Shown here: piece by piece, positions 1 to 11,013 of the stretch
How positions within the stretch are numbered: position 1 is the first letter of the stretch
Layout: each line of letters starts with the position of its first letter
DNA from: Komagataeibacter xylinus
Lineage (GTDB): Bacteria > Pseudomonadota > Alphaproteobacteria > Acetobacterales > Acetobacteraceae
Assembly (NCBI RefSeq): GCF_004302915.1
Contig: NZ_QQBI01000021.1
Span: forward strand, 1 to 57,345
Direction of reading: 5' to 3'
DNA length: 57,345 bases
The notes under the pieces: generated by a model
Databases searched by the model: none
What the model was told of the DNA's origin: nothing
What the model saw: only the letters and a program-made list of their open reading frames with translations
Program-made: the position numbers and the translations under genes

Positions 1-125
1 AGGCGCTCGACCGCGCGGATGGCGCGTGGGGTCAGGATCTTGTCCTTCGTGACCAGTGTGCCATCCACATCGGCCAGCACCAGCCTGATCTGGCCTGCCG
101 GTGTTCCGGCTGCGTCGTGGGGCAT
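1..125 (-). CDS. HAD-IIB (Cof-type) hydrolase, partial at window edge
   Basis: Only the first 41 codons are present; the gene continues beyond the left edge. The visible N-terminus contains LVLADVDGTLV, the HAD motif I with the nucleophile Asp and the Asp two residues later, followed by the K-x-x-L-x-P-R-A stretch usual in Cof-type sugar-phosphate phosphatases. The ATG at 125 is preceded by AAGGGAGAGG at good ribosome-binding distance. The start lies 28 bases after the stop of a paralogous HAD gene, so the two are a tandem pair at the end of the pentose-phosphate block. Substrate cannot be told from the sequence; a phosphosugar is likely from the family and location. Confidence 0.8.
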   Translation of the reverse strand, partial: MPHDAAGTPAGQIRLVLADVDGTLVTKDKILTPRAIRAVER

Positions 126-153
126 GTTGCCTCTCCCTTCTGTGCCGCGCGCC

Positions 154-990
154 TCAGGGGCGGGGCAGGACAAAGTTTTCCATCGCGTAGGCCCAGCCAT
201 CATCGGTATTGGGCCGGGTCACGAAACGGGCATGGGCCTTGACGTTATCAAGCGCGTTGCCCATCGCGATGCTGACCCCCGCTTCCTTCAGCATGGGGAT
301 GTCGTTGTTCATATCCCCGATGCATGCCGTATCCCGGATATCAATATCCAGCAATTTGGCCAGTTCTTTTGCCGCATAGCCCTTGTTCGCCTGCGGGTGC
401 GTAATATCAAGGTAGATGGCCGAGGACTGGTGTACGCTCGCCTTCCCCCCCAGCATGTTTGCAAGGTCTCGTTCCACGCCCGGCAATGCTGCCGGGTCGC
501 TGGCCACGCCCATGATCTTGCCCACATTGACATAATGACCGGCAAAATCATCCACCCGCACGGGCGTGGTCTGCACCACTTCGCTCTCATGGGCGACCTG
601 TGGCGTGTCATCACGGCGCACCAGCCAGTCATGGCCGATGAACAGCCACGGCTCGACCCCGTGGTCGATCAGGAATTCAACCGCCCTTTGCGCCACCACC
701 GGCTCAAGCGACAGGCGCTCGCGGATGGTGCCATCAGGCGCGCAGATCAGCCCGCCATTGAGCCCGGCGATGGGCTCGCGAATATCAAGGGCGCGGACGA
801 ACTGCATCATGCCGCGTGGGGCGCGGCTGCTGATGAGGCTGAGTTTTATGCCCGCCGCCCGCAGGTCGGCCGCCGCCTTGTGGGCTGCGGGGGTGATGAC
901 GCGCTCAGGCGTAATCAGGGTGCCATCAATATCGGACACCACAAGCCTGACGGCATGCGGGCGGGAGACGGGTGCGGTCATGGGCATCAT
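154..990 (-). CDS. HAD-IIB (Cof-type) hydrolase
   Basis: A 278-residue protein, normal length for Cof-type phosphatases. Motif I is VVSDIDGTLI (residues about 18-27), motif II lies around LSLISSRA, and motif IV is CIGDMNNDIPML near the C-terminus, giving the Mg-binding acidic residues. The middle third is the expected C2 cap, which sets substrate choice. The start ATG overlaps the zwf stop codon (ATGA), so translation is probably coupled to zwf. The neighbouring glucose-6-phosphate dehydrogenase suggests a phosphosugar or gluconate-related substrate; this is inference. A second Cof-type gene follows directly, so this looks like a tandem duplication. Confidence 0.88.
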   Translation of the reverse strand: MMPMTAPVSRPHAVRLVVSDIDGTLITPERVITPAAHKAAADLRAAGIKLSLISSRAPRGMMQFVRALDIREPIAGLNGGLICAPDGTIRERLSLEPVVAQRAVEFLIDHGVEPWLFIGHDWLVRRDDTPQVAHESEVVQTTPVRVDDFAGHYVNVGKIMGVASDPAALPGVERDLANMLGGKASVHQSSAIYLDITHPQANKGYAAKELAKLLDIDIRDTACIGDMNNDIPMLKEAGVSIAMGNALDNVKAHARFVTRPNTDDGWAYAMENFVLPRP

Positions 991-2516
991 CCAATCTTAA
1001 GCCAGTGGCGGTGGTCGCGGGCCAGCAGGGCATCGGCGGCTTCCGGCCCTTCGCTGCCGGCGGCGTAAAAGGCAAGGCTGTGGGCATCCTGCCCCCAGTC
1101 CAGCACCGGCTGCACGGCGCGCCAGCCTGCCTCGATATTGTCGGCGCGCTGGAACAGCGTGGCATCGCCGATCATGCAGTCATAGATCAGGGTCTCATAG
1201 CCCGTGCTCGGTCCTTCGCTGAACCATTCGGCGTAATCGAACTTCATGCGCACGCCCCCCAGCCTGACCGAGGGGCCGGGAATCTTGGCCGAGAACTGCA
1301 TGGTCACCCCCTCGGTCGGCTGGATGTGGATGACCATGATATTGGGGGCCAGCTTGTCCACCGGCGTGTCACGGAACAGGGCATAGGGCGCGGACTTGAA
1401 GTGGATGGCGATCTCGGTCTTGCGCGCGGCCAGCCGCTTGCCGGTGCGCACGTAAAACGGCACCCCCGCCCAGCGCCAGTTGTCGATGCCGAATTTCATG
1501 GCCACATACGTCTCGGTCAGGGAATGGGGGTCAACGCCCGGCTCCTGCCGGTAGCCCGGCACGGCTTTTTTCCCCACCATGCCCGGCGCGTACTGCCCGC
1601 GCACCACATCGGCGGGGGCAAGGGGGTGGATGGCGTCGAGCACCTTGGTCTTTTCGTTGCGCACGGCATCGGCATCGAACGAGATGGGCGCTTCCATCGC
1701 CGTCATGGCCAGGAGCTGCATGACGTGGTTGGGCACCATGTCGCGCAGGGCGCCGGTGCCTTCATAGAATCTGGCGCGCTGTTCCACGCCCACGGTCTCG
1801 GCGGCGGTGATCTGGACGTGGTCGATGTTCTGGCGGTTCCAGAGCGGCTCGAAAAACCCGTTGGAGAAGCGCAGGGCGAGGATGTTCTGCACCGTCTCCT
1901 TACCCAGATAATGGTCGATGCGGTAGATCTGCTGCTCCTCGAGCGTGTTGAGCAGCCTTGTATTGAGTGCGATGGCCGATTGCAGGTCGTGGCCGAAGGG
2001 TTTTTCCACGATCACGCGGCGGAAGGCGTCCGGGCCTTCACACACCAGCCCCGCCTCGCCCAGCCGGTCCACGATCGGGCCGAAGAAGCGGGCCGCAACG
2101 GCAAGGTAGAAGATGCAGTTCTGCCCTGCCGTGACATCGGCTACGGCCTGATAGGTCTGCTCGGATTCAAAGTCGCCCTGCACGTAGCGGATGCGCGGCA
2201 GCATCCAGGCCCAGACATCCTCACGCAGCTTGACGGCCTCGGCCCCCCGGCGGGCGGTAAAATCCTCAAGGGCCGTGCGCACGTTCTCGCGCAGCTGCCC
2301 GTCGGTCAGGTCCGCGCGATCAACGGCCACGATGCCAAAGCCATCATCAAGCAGCCCGGCGCAGGCCAGGTTGTATATGGCAGGCAGCAGGAGGCGACGG
2401 GTCAGGTCGCCACCACCGCCAAAGATGACAAACGACCCCGGCGGACTGCGCCGGGGGGCGGCTTCATGGTGCGTATCGCCAACCTGCGAGACTGCCGAGG
2501 CAATAATGTTTTCCAT
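987..2516 (-). CDS. zwf: glucose-6-phosphate 1-dehydrogenase
   Basis: Catalyses oxidation of glucose 6-phosphate to 6-phosphogluconolactone, the first step of the oxidative pentose phosphate pathway. At 509 residues it has family length. The nucleotide-binding motif is IFGGGGDLTRR (residues 31-41), a glycine-rich variant of the commoner GASGDL form. EKPFGHDL (171-178) and the substrate-binding RIDHYLGKE (199-207) are intact. It lies downstream of gnd on the same strand and overlaps the following HAD gene by 4 bases. A 150-base gap holding a long hairpin separates it from gnd. Cofactor choice between NADP and NAD is not decided here. Confidence 0.97.
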   Translation of the reverse strand: MENIIASAVSQVGDTHHEAAPRRSPPGSFVIFGGGGDLTRRLLLPAIYNLACAGLLDDGFGIVAVDRADLTDGQLRENVRTALEDFTARRGAEAVKLREDVWAWMLPRIRYVQGDFESEQTYQAVADVTAGQNCIFYLAVAARFFGPIVDRLGEAGLVCEGPDAFRRVIVEKPFGHDLQSAIALNTRLLNTLEEQQIYRIDHYLGKETVQNILALRFSNGFFEPLWNRQNIDHVQITAAETVGVEQRARFYEGTGALRDMVPNHVMQLLAMTAMEAPISFDADAVRNEKTKVLDAIHPLAPADVVRGQYAPGMVGKKAVPGYRQEPGVDPHSLTETYVAMKFGIDNWRWAGVPFYVRTGKRLAARKTEIAIHFKSAPYALFRDTPVDKLAPNIMVIHIQPTEGVTMQFSAKIPGPSVRLGGVRMKFDYAEWFSEGPSTGYETLIYDCMIGDATLFQRADNIEAGWRAVQPVLDWGQDAHSLAFYAAGSEGPEAADALLARDHRHWLKIG

Positions 2517-2610
2517 TGTGCTGCTGTCCCTGAACTGTGTTCGCTATAATCCTCCCCCGGCTGTTCCGGTTGCAGTCATTAAGCGCTGTCATTTCATGGG
2601 GAACAGCCAG

Positions 2611-2643
2611 AGCCTGCCCCGATGCCTAGCATCCGGGCAGGCT
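2611..2643 (-). other. strong hairpin between gnd and zwf
   Basis: Two nested arms pair perfectly: nine bases (2611-2619 with 2635-2643) and five bases (2621-2625 with 2629-2633), interrupted only by one C-C mismatch and closed by a 3-base loop. In the gnd-to-zwf direction it begins 25 bases after the gnd stop. There is no T-run after it, so it is not a classical terminator. A role in mRNA stability or uneven expression of gnd and zwf is a guess. Confidence 0.55.
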
Positions 2644-2667
2644 GTCAGTTACCGGCCAGGCGTCGGG

Positions 2668-3666
2668 TCAGTTATTCGTACCCTCAATGTGACCGCCAAA
2701 GCCGAAACGCATGGCAGAGAGCATCTTCTCGGCAAAGTTGTTGCCGGTACGCGAGCGGAAGCGCGTGAACAGCGAGGCGGTGATGACGGGCACGGGCACC
2801 GCCTCCTCGATCGCGGCCTCGATGGTCCAGCGCCCCTCGCCGGAATCGGCCACGTCGCCCTTGTAGTCCGACAGGTCCGGATTGCCCGCCAGCGCGCTGG
2901 CCGAAAGGTCGAGCAGCCACGACGAGACCACGCTGCCGCGCCGCCACACCTCGGCAATGTCGGCCATGTTCAGGTCGAAACGCTGGTTCTCGGGCAGGGC
3001 ATCGGTGTTCTTGGACTTCATCACGTCAAACCCTTCGGCGAAGGCCTGCATGATGCCGTATTCGATGCCGTTATGGACCATCTTCACGAAGTGGCCCGAA
3101 CCCGCCGGGCCACAATGCAGGTAGCCCTGCTCGGCGCGCGGGTCGAAACCGGGCTTGTCGCGGCCCGGCGTGCGCGCGATGTCGCCAATGCCCGGTGCCA
3201 GGGCTGACAGGATGGGGTCGATATGGTCGGTGGCTTCCCTGGTGCCGCCGTACATCATGCAGTAGCCGCGCTCCAGCCCCCACACGCCGCCCGAGGTGCC
3301 GACATCAACATAGTCGATGCCCTTCTTGACCAGTTCGGCAGCACGACGGATGTCATCCTTGTAGAAGGAATTGCCGCCATCGATCACGATGTCGCCTTTC
3401 CCCATCAGCTTGCCGAGTTCCTGCACCGCCTGCTCGGTCACTTCACCTGCGGGCAGCATGAGCCAGATGATCTTGCGGCCCGTGAGCTTGCCCACCATGT
3501 CCGCAAGCCCGGTGGCGGCGGTGGCGCGGCCCCCTTCGGCCTGCGCGCAGACCTTGGCGGTAACGGCAGGATCACGGTCGAAGGCCACCACGTCATGGCC
3601 ATGGCGGGTCAGGCGGATGGAAATGTTGCCGCCCATCTTGCCAAGGCCAACAATACCGATTTGCAT
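2668..3666 (-). CDS. gnd: 6-phosphogluconate dehydrogenase, decarboxylating (short form)
   Basis: Oxidatively decarboxylates 6-phosphogluconate to ribulose 5-phosphate. The protein is 332 residues, the short (GndA/YqeC-like) class rather than the roughly 470-residue E. coli Gnd. The N-terminal Rossmann motif is GIVGLGKMG (4-12). The substrate loop GTSGGVWGL lies at 123-131, and the catalytic segment [13 protein letters not shown] at 191-203 supplies the Lys and Asn. It lies between tal-pgi and zwf on the same strand, completing the oxidative branch. An inverted repeat in its leader and a terminator just upstream suggest it may have its own promoter. Confidence 0.96.
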   Translation of the reverse strand: MQIGIVGLGKMGGNISIRLTRHGHDVVAFDRDPAVTAKVCAQAEGGRATAATGLADMVGKLTGRKIIWLMLPAGEVTEQAVQELGKLMGKGDIVIDGGNSFYKDDIRRAAELVKKGIDYVDVGTSGGVWGLERGYCMMYGGTREATDHIDPILSALAPGIGDIARTPGRDKPGFDPRAEQGYLHCGPAGSGHFVKMVHNGIEYGIMQAFAEGFDVMKSKNTDALPENQRFDLNMADIAEVWRRGSVVSSWLLDLSASALAGNPDLSDYKGDVADSGEGRWTIEAAIEEAVPVPVITASLFTRFRSRTGNNFAEKMLSAMRFGFGGHIEGTNN

Positions 3667-3686
3667 GATCTAACACTCCTGGAAGC

Positions 3687-3710
3687 GGGATAGGCCTGTA
3701 GTCCTATCCC
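3687..3710. promoter_or_regulatory. inverted repeat in the gnd leader
   Basis: Eight-base arms GGGATAGG and CCTATCCC flank an 8-base centre, ending about 20 bases upstream of the gnd start. It could be an operator or an RNA hairpin in the leader. The symmetry is seen; no function is shown. Confidence 0.35.
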
Positions 3711-3740
3711 CTCGAGGGCCATTTCCCAATGATCCCCATC

Positions 3741-3770
3741 AAAAAACCCGCCCCGCCAGGGGCGGGACGG
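3741..3770 (-). terminator. rho-independent terminator after tal-pgi
   Basis: On the minus strand an 8-bp G/C stem (3759-3766 with 3747-3754) and a 4-base loop are followed by six T (3746-3741). It begins 13 bases after the tal-pgi stop. Confidence 0.85.
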
Positions 3771-3783
3771 GCATACGGTCGGC

Positions 3784-6642
3784 TCAGACCGCGTGGGCGA
3801 TATCAAGCCCGAGTTTTTCAAGCCCTGCCTTCAGGTCGCCATGGATGTGCACCCGCAGCACGCGGCGGCCACGTTCGGCCAGCACCTCCATGTCGCCGCG
3901 CGCCTGGGCTTCCTTCACGATGCTGAAGGTATATTTCTCACCCGGCACCGGCAGGTTCACCTCATCATCGCAGGTGATCTGCACGAACACGCCCGTGTCA
4001 GGCCCGCCCTTGTAGGCCTGCCCCGTGGAATGCTGGAAACGGGGGCCGAATTCGGCCGCCGTTGCCAGCTTCAGCGCATCACGCAGGCCAAGCCGCGCCT
4101 TTTGGATCCATTCACGCGTGAAGGTGTCGCGGTCGATATAGGCCAGCAGGGCCACGTAATCACCGGCCTTTGCGCGTGCGAAATGCGCCTTGAGGATGGC
4201 CTCCGCCGTCTTGGCCCCGCCAAGCGCCTGCGCATTCTTCGGGTCGGCATAGAAGGCGAACGGTCCATCCTTGGCGAACGGCTCGTAAGGCGGGAGCTTG
4301 CCGGTCTCGTTATAGGCGGTGGTGATCTTCTTGGTCTCGATCTTCGATTCCTCGACATCGGGCTGGTTGAACGGGTTGATCCCGATCACCGCACCGGCCA
4401 CCGCAGTCGCGAACTCCCAGCGGAAGAACTCCTCAAGCACCTGGCGGCGCTCATGCAGCTCGATGGTCACCACCGGCTCGCCTGCCTCGACCAGGGCCGC
4501 GAAGGCGGCATCCTGCCTGGGGCACGGGTCCTCGGCCAGGCGCAGGTAGGTGAACACGCGGTCCTTGCCATACACGCCCGGCTTGCCGATCGTCTCGTCA
4601 TCGATGGGGATCAGGCCACGCCCGTCCTTGCCGGTCGATTCCGCAATGAGCTGCTCAAGCCACGCACCCATGTCGTAAATGCCGGGCGATGCGATAATGG
4701 TCACCTTGTCGCGGCCAAAGTCGCGGGCCGCCACGCCAAGCACCGCACCGAGCACCACGCCGGGGTTCTGCGCGGGAGGCACGGAGGCCGCACATGACTT
4801 CTCGCCACGCTGGGCGGATTCGAGCAGCAGTTTCAGCGGCAGGCCTGCCACGGCGGCAGGCACCATGCCGAAATCGGACAGCACGGAGTAGCGGCCCCCG
4901 ATCTGCTTCTCGCCGTAGAAGATTTTCCAGAAGCCGTCCTTCTTCGCCACGTCTTCCATGTGCGAGCCGGGATCGGTCACGGTGATGAAGTGCGAGCCGA
5001 CCTTGTCGCCCAGTACCTTTTTCGCCTGATCGAAGAAATAGGCCTTGAGGATGTTGGGCTCCAGCGTGCCGCCGGACTTGGACGAGACGATGAACAGCGT
5101 CTTGCTGATATCGATCTTTTTCTCGAAGTCACGCACCTGCTGCGGGTCGGTGCTGTCGAGCACGTAGAGATGCGGGAAGCCCTCATGCTTGCCGAAGGTC
5201 TGGGCCAGCACTTCCGGCCCGAGGCTCGAGCCGCCCATGCCCAGCAAGAGCGCATCGCGGAAGCCGCGCGCCTTCACCTCGGCCTGGAAATCCTCGAACT
5301 TGGACAGCGCCGCCACCTGGTCATCGGTGATGTCGAGCCATTTCAGCCAGCTTGCCTCGTCCTTGCCGGTCCAGACGGTGGCGTCCTTGTCCCACACGCG
5401 GCGCACGGTGCCGTCCTTGCGCCAGGCTTCCAGCTCCGCATCGACCGCCTTTTGCAGGTCGGCAGGCAGCTTGAGCGCGGTGGAGGTGACCTTCTTGCCC
5501 AGGAACGCCGCCTGCTTGGCCGCGACCGAGCCGAGCAGGTCGTCAAACGCATCGGCAAAGGAGGCAACGCCTTCATCGACCAGCTTGCGCGTGACACCAT
5601 CAAGGTCGAGGCCAAGGCTCTTTGCCTCATCGAGCACCCGCAGCGCGCCCGCCACGTCCTGGGTCAGCGTCTCAGCCACCTTGCCGTGCTCACGGAAGGC
5701 ATCGAAGGTTGCGGGCGGAATGGTGTTGACCGTGTCGGGGCCGATCAGGCCATCGACATACACCACGTCGCTATAGGTCTTGTCCTTGGTGCCGGTGCTC
5801 GCCCACAGCAGGCGCTGCGGGTTGGCGCCTGCCTCGGCCAGCTTCTTCCAGCGCGGGCTTGCGGTCACTTCGCGCCAGTATTCATAGGCCGCCTTGGCGT
5901 TGGCGATGGCGACCTTGCCGCGCAGGGCCTTGAGTTCGGCGGAATGCTTGTCGCCTGCGGCCACGCGGGCGTCGATTTCCTTGTCGATCTTGACATCGAT
6001 GCGGCTGACGAAGAAGGACGCGACCGAGGCGATGCCCTTCACGCTCTCACCACGGCCCAGGCGGTCTTCCAGCCCGGTGATGTAGGCTTCGAGCACCTTT
6101 TTATACGCATCGATGGAGAAGAGCAGGGTGACGTTGATGCTCAGCCCTTCGGCAATGGCGGCGCGGATGGCGGGAACGCCTTCCTCCGTGCCGGGAATCT
6201 TGATCATGAGGTTGCGGGCGCCGACCGCTTTCCACAGGCGCAGCGCCTCGTGCAGCGTGCCCTTGGTGTCGCGTGCAAGGTAGGGCGAGACCTCGAGGCT
6301 GACATAACCGTCAAGCCCCTTCGTCTGTTCATAGACGGGGTAGAGCACCTTGGCCGCGGCCCGGATGTCATCAATGGCGAGCAGTTCGTACAGCGCGCCC
6401 GCGTCAAGCACATGATGTGCCAGCACATCGCGGATCTGGGCATCGTAATCGGTGCCCTGGCCCATCGCCTTCTGGAAGATGGCGGGGTTGGAGGTCACAC
6501 CCTTGAGGCCGTCTTCCTCGACCAGCTTCTTCAGGCTGCCATTCTTGGTATAGGAGCGCTGGATGAAGTCCAGCCAGGGGGACTGACCCAGACGCGCCAG
6601 TTCCTTTAATGGGTTTTCAGCACCAGATTCACGCGCACTCAT
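3784..6642 (-). CDS. tal-pgi: bifunctional transaldolase / glucose-6-phosphate isomerase
   Basis: A 952-residue fusion of two central sugar enzymes. The N-terminal part (about 1-370) is transaldolase: GVTSNPAIFQKAMG near residue 48 and MIKIPGTEEG with the Schiff-base Lys at 148. The C-terminal part (about 400-952) is phosphoglucose isomerase: GMGGSSLGPEVL, VSSKSGGTLEPN and GGRYSVLSDFG are the substrate-binding and catalytic segments. The fusion joins non-oxidative pentose phosphate carbon to fructose/glucose 6-phosphate exchange, feeding zwf downstream. The start ATG has AAAGGAAG 8 bases upstream. Such fusions are known in acetic acid bacteria and some other lineages. A terminator separates it from gnd. 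Confidence 0.96.
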   Translation of the reverse strand: MSARESGAENPLKELARLGQSPWLDFIQRSYTKNGSLKKLVEEDGLKGVTSNPAIFQKAMGQGTDYDAQIRDVLAHHVLDAGALYELLAIDDIRAAAKVLYPVYEQTKGLDGYVSLEVSPYLARDTKGTLHEALRLWKAVGARNLMIKIPGTEEGVPAIRAAIAEGLSINVTLLFSIDAYKKVLEAYITGLEDRLGRGESVKGIASVASFFVSRIDVKIDKEIDARVAAGDKHSAELKALRGKVAIANAKAAYEYWREVTASPRWKKLAEAGANPQRLLWASTGTKDKTYSDVVYVDGLIGPDTVNTIPPATFDAFREHGKVAETLTQDVAGALRVLDEAKSLGLDLDGVTRKLVDEGVASFADAFDDLLGSVAAKQAAFLGKKVTSTALKLPADLQKAVDAELEAWRKDGTVRRVWDKDATVWTGKDEASWLKWLDITDDQVAALSKFEDFQAEVKARGFRDALLLGMGGSSLGPEVLAQTFGKHEGFPHLYVLDSTDPQQVRDFEKKIDISKTLFIVSSKSGGTLEPNILKAYFFDQAKKVLGDKVGSHFITVTDPGSHMEDVAKKDGFWKIFYGEKQIGGRYSVLSDFGMVPAAVAGLPLKLLLESAQRGEKSCAASVPPAQNPGVVLGAVLGVAARDFGRDKVTIIASPGIYDMGAWLEQLIAESTGKDGRGLIPIDDETIGKPGVYGKDRVFTYLRLAEDPCPRQDAAFAALVEAGEPVVTIELHERRQVLEEFFRWEFATAVAGAVIGINPFNQPDVEESKIETKKITTAYNETGKLPPYEPFAKDGPFAFYADPKNAQALGGAKTAEAILKAHFARAKAGDYVALLAYIDRDTFTREWIQKARLGLRDALKLATAAEFGPRFQHSTGQAYKGGPDTGVFVQITCDDEVNLPVPGEKYTFSIVKEAQARGDMEVLAERGRRVLRVHIHGDLKAGLEKLGLDIAHAV

Positions 6643-6705
6643 TGACTGTGCTTCCTTTATTTTTCAGCAATGCGGCAAACCCGCACGGCCAATACTACTT
6701 TGCTC

Positions 6706-6740
6706 AAAAACACGACAGGCAGGACTGGGTGTCCTGCCTG
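6706..6740 (-). terminator. terminator after tkt
   Basis: A perfect 10-bp stem (6716-6725 with 6731-6740, 5-base loop) lies 13 bases after the tkt stop. On the minus strand it is followed, after five bases, by TTTTT (6710-6706). It separates tkt from tal-pgi. Confidence 0.75.
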
Positions 6741-6753
6741 CCTGCGTGTTCTT

Positions 6754-8814
<2,061 letters not shown>

Positions 8815-9242
8815 GCCGCCACCTCCTTCAGGAGCCATGAGGGGGGATGTGTACAAGGAACGCATGAGGGACCGGCCTCCTTACAGCCATGGTTGTTGTT
8901 CCGACCAAACCGGGCCGCGTGCCGGAAGCCGACAACCCTTCTTGTTATTCTTTCCGCGCTACCCGCACCCGCCCGCCCCGCATGCACGCGCGCAGCGGGA
9001 AGGCGCAGGGATAAAGGCTTTTCACGGCGCGTACCTTCTCACGACCTTCGGGACGGAACAAGCCATCTCATCAAGCCGTTATCCAATCCACGCCCTGGCG
9101 GCCCGGCAGGCACGCATAGGTGCCAGCGCATGCGCCCGCCCCCGGTTCCGCCCGACCGCGCCCGCAGGCAGGGAATTTGACACAGGGCCACCCGCCCGTT
9201 CACCTGTTGCCCCTGGATACGCCGGCAGATGGAGACCCACGC
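8815..9242. other. divergent intergenic region, tkt / MBL hydrolase
   Basis: This 428-base gap must hold the promoters of tkt (minus) and of the MBL hydrolase (plus). No convincing promoter boxes, operator or small gene were recognised by eye; short open frames here lack ribosome-binding sites. Confidence 0.4.
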
Positions 9243-10268
9243 ATGCCCCAGCCACCCGCCAGCGACCACACGGATGGCACGCATTTTTTCAACCCGCCCG
9301 CCATCTGCCCCGAGGGCACGCAGCCCGGCCGCCTGCGGCGGCTCGCCATTCTCGAATGGCAGTGGAACCGCCCGAAATCGGACTGGCCGGCCTGGATTGA
9401 AAATCCCACCCCCACCGGCGACCCGCACACCCTGCCCGCGCCCGACACGGTGCAGCTGACCTTTATCGGCCACAGCACCTTTCTCATCCGCCTGCCCCGG
9501 CCCGATGGCACGGCGCTCACCATCCTGACCGACCCGATCTTTTCGCAACGCTGCTCCCCGCTGCCCTTCCTGGGGCCCAAGCGGGTGCGCGCGCCCGGCC
9601 GCAGGCTGGCCGACCTGCCACGCATCGACATCGTGCTGGTCTCGCACGCGCATTACGACCACATGGACCTGCCCAGCCTGCGCGCCATCGCGCGCCGTGG
9701 CGACAACCCGCTGGTGGTCACGCCGCTCGCCAATGCGCGCTTCATGCGCAGGACCGGGCTTAAGCGCATCATGGAACTGGACTGGTGGCAGGCGGTAGCC
9801 GCCGGCGGCATCCACATCACCTGCACGCCTGCCCGCCACGGCGCGGCCCGCACGCCCTTTGACCGCAATACCAGCCTGTGGGGCGGCTTCATGCTGCGTG
9901 ACGAGGCCGGCCACCAGCTGTTCTTTGCAGGCGACACCGCCGATGGCCGCCACTGGCGCCTGATCCGCCAGCGCCTTGGCGCGCCCGATATCGCGCTCCT
10001 GCCCATTGGCGCGTATGAGCCGCGCGCGCTGATGGAGCGCGTGCACACCACCCCGGAGGAGGCGCTGTCGGGCCTGCGCCAGCTTGGCGCGCGACACGGG
10101 ATCGGCATGCATTTCGGCACCTTCCGCCTGACGGATGAACCCATGGACGAGCCGGTCCAGCGCCTTGCAAAAGCCGTGCGCGACGCGGGCCTGCCGCCCG
10201 ATACGATGGGCATCATGGCCCATGGCGCGTGTCGTGGCATTGCGTGGGATCAGCCCGGTGATGCATGA
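9243..10268 (+). CDS. MBL-fold metallohydrolase (NAPE-PLD/UlaG-like)
   Basis: A 341-residue metallo-beta-lactamase-fold protein. The metal motif HAHYDHMD lies at about 135-142, a typical FIGHSTFLI strand at 74-82, a conserved TDPIF near 96, and FAGDTADG further on supplies the next metal Asp. This arrangement matches the family of N-acyl-phosphatidylethanolamine phospholipase D and bacterial UlaG-like hydrolases. Its bacterial substrate is not known from sequence. There is no signal peptide, so it is probably cytoplasmic. The ATG at 9243 was chosen because ATGGAGA lies upstream and the family resemblance begins soon after. It stands alone upstream of the ankyrin gene. Confidence 0.85.
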   Translation: MPQPPASDHTDGTHFFNPPAICPEGTQPGRLRRLAILEWQWNRPKSDWPAWIENPTPTGDPHTLPAPDTVQLTFIGHSTFLIRLPRPDGTALTILTDPIFSQRCSPLPFLGPKRVRAPGRRLADLPRIDIVLVSHAHYDHMDLPSLRAIARRGDNPLVVTPLANARFMRRTGLKRIMELDWWQAVAAGGIHITCTPARHGAARTPFDRNTSLWGGFMLRDEAGHQLFFAGDTADGRHWRLIRQRLGAPDIALLPIGAYEPRALMERVHTTPEEALSGLRQLGARHGIGMHFGTFRLTDEPMDEPVQRLAKAVRDAGLPPDTMGIMAHGACRGIAWDQPGDA

Positions 10269-10370
10269 TTGCCCGATGTTCTTTTCAGCCGAACCGTCCT
10301 ATGATCACCCGCTCATGACGGGACCGGCCTCCGCCCCCGTTTCGCGCAATCCGACCAGCCAGGCAGGCAC

Positions 10371-10922
10371 ATGAGCAAGACAATCGCCCACGGCGACCCC
10401 GCCGCCGACGCACCCGAATCCTTCAGCAACGCGGAAATCGAGACCCTGTTCCTCTCCGCGGCACGGGATGGGCAGACGGATCTCGTTACCGAATTCCTCA
10501 AGGCGGGCATCAACCCCGATACCCGCAACGACAAGGGCTACACCGCACTGATCCTGGCTGCCTATAACGGCCATGAACCCACCGTGCGCGCCCTGCTGGA
10601 AGGCGGCGCCAGCCCCGACCTGCAGGATGCCAAGGGGGCGACTGCGCTCGCGGGCGTGGCCTTCAAGGGCGACCTGCCATGCGCGCGCGTGCTCGTGGCG
10701 CATGGCGCGGGCATTGACGTGCCCAATTTCGTCGGCCGCACGCCGCTGATCTTTGCAGTGATGTTCAACCGCGACCCCATGGTCACCTTCCTGCTTGAAC
10801 ACGGCGCCAACCCCGACCTGCGCGATGGCGAGGGCATCAGTGCGCGCCTGTTCGCCACCCGGCAGGGCAACACCGCCCTGCTCGAGGCCATGAAGCATAC
10901 GGCCACCGCCCCGCAGGGCTGA
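10371..10922 (+). CDS. ankyrin-repeat protein
   Basis: A 183-residue protein built largely of four or five ankyrin repeats (about residues 22-180). Recurring units of the type [21 protein letters not shown] and [21 protein letters not shown] are clear. No signal peptide or membrane segment is seen, so it should be cytoplasmic and work by protein binding. The partner is unknown. The ATG follows AGGCAGG. It lies about 100 bases after the MBL gene and 91 bases before hisC, so shared transcription is possible but not shown. Confidence 0.88.
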   Translation: MSKTIAHGDPAADAPESFSNAEIETLFLSAARDGQTDLVTEFLKAGINPDTRNDKGYTALILAAYNGHEPTVRALLEGGASPDLQDAKGATALAGVAFKGDLPCARVLVAHGAGIDVPNFVGRTPLIFAVMFNRDPMVTFLLEHGANPDLRDGEGISARLFATRQGNTALLEAMKHTATAPQG

Positions 10923-11013
10923 ACCACGCCCGTTTTTTCATCCCCTTGCCACCGCCACGGCCCCGGTTGCCGTGGCGTATTTTCATGTTCATGACCTTGT
11001 GGAATTCGCCCCG

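Noticed and set aside
972-2549. 525-codon open frame opposite zwf
   Set aside because: His/Gly-rich translation without domains, mirror of a certain gene; typical chance frame in GC-rich DNA.
4960-6609. 549-codon open frame opposite tal-pgi
   Set aside because: No motif; lies wholly within a well-recognised enzyme gene.
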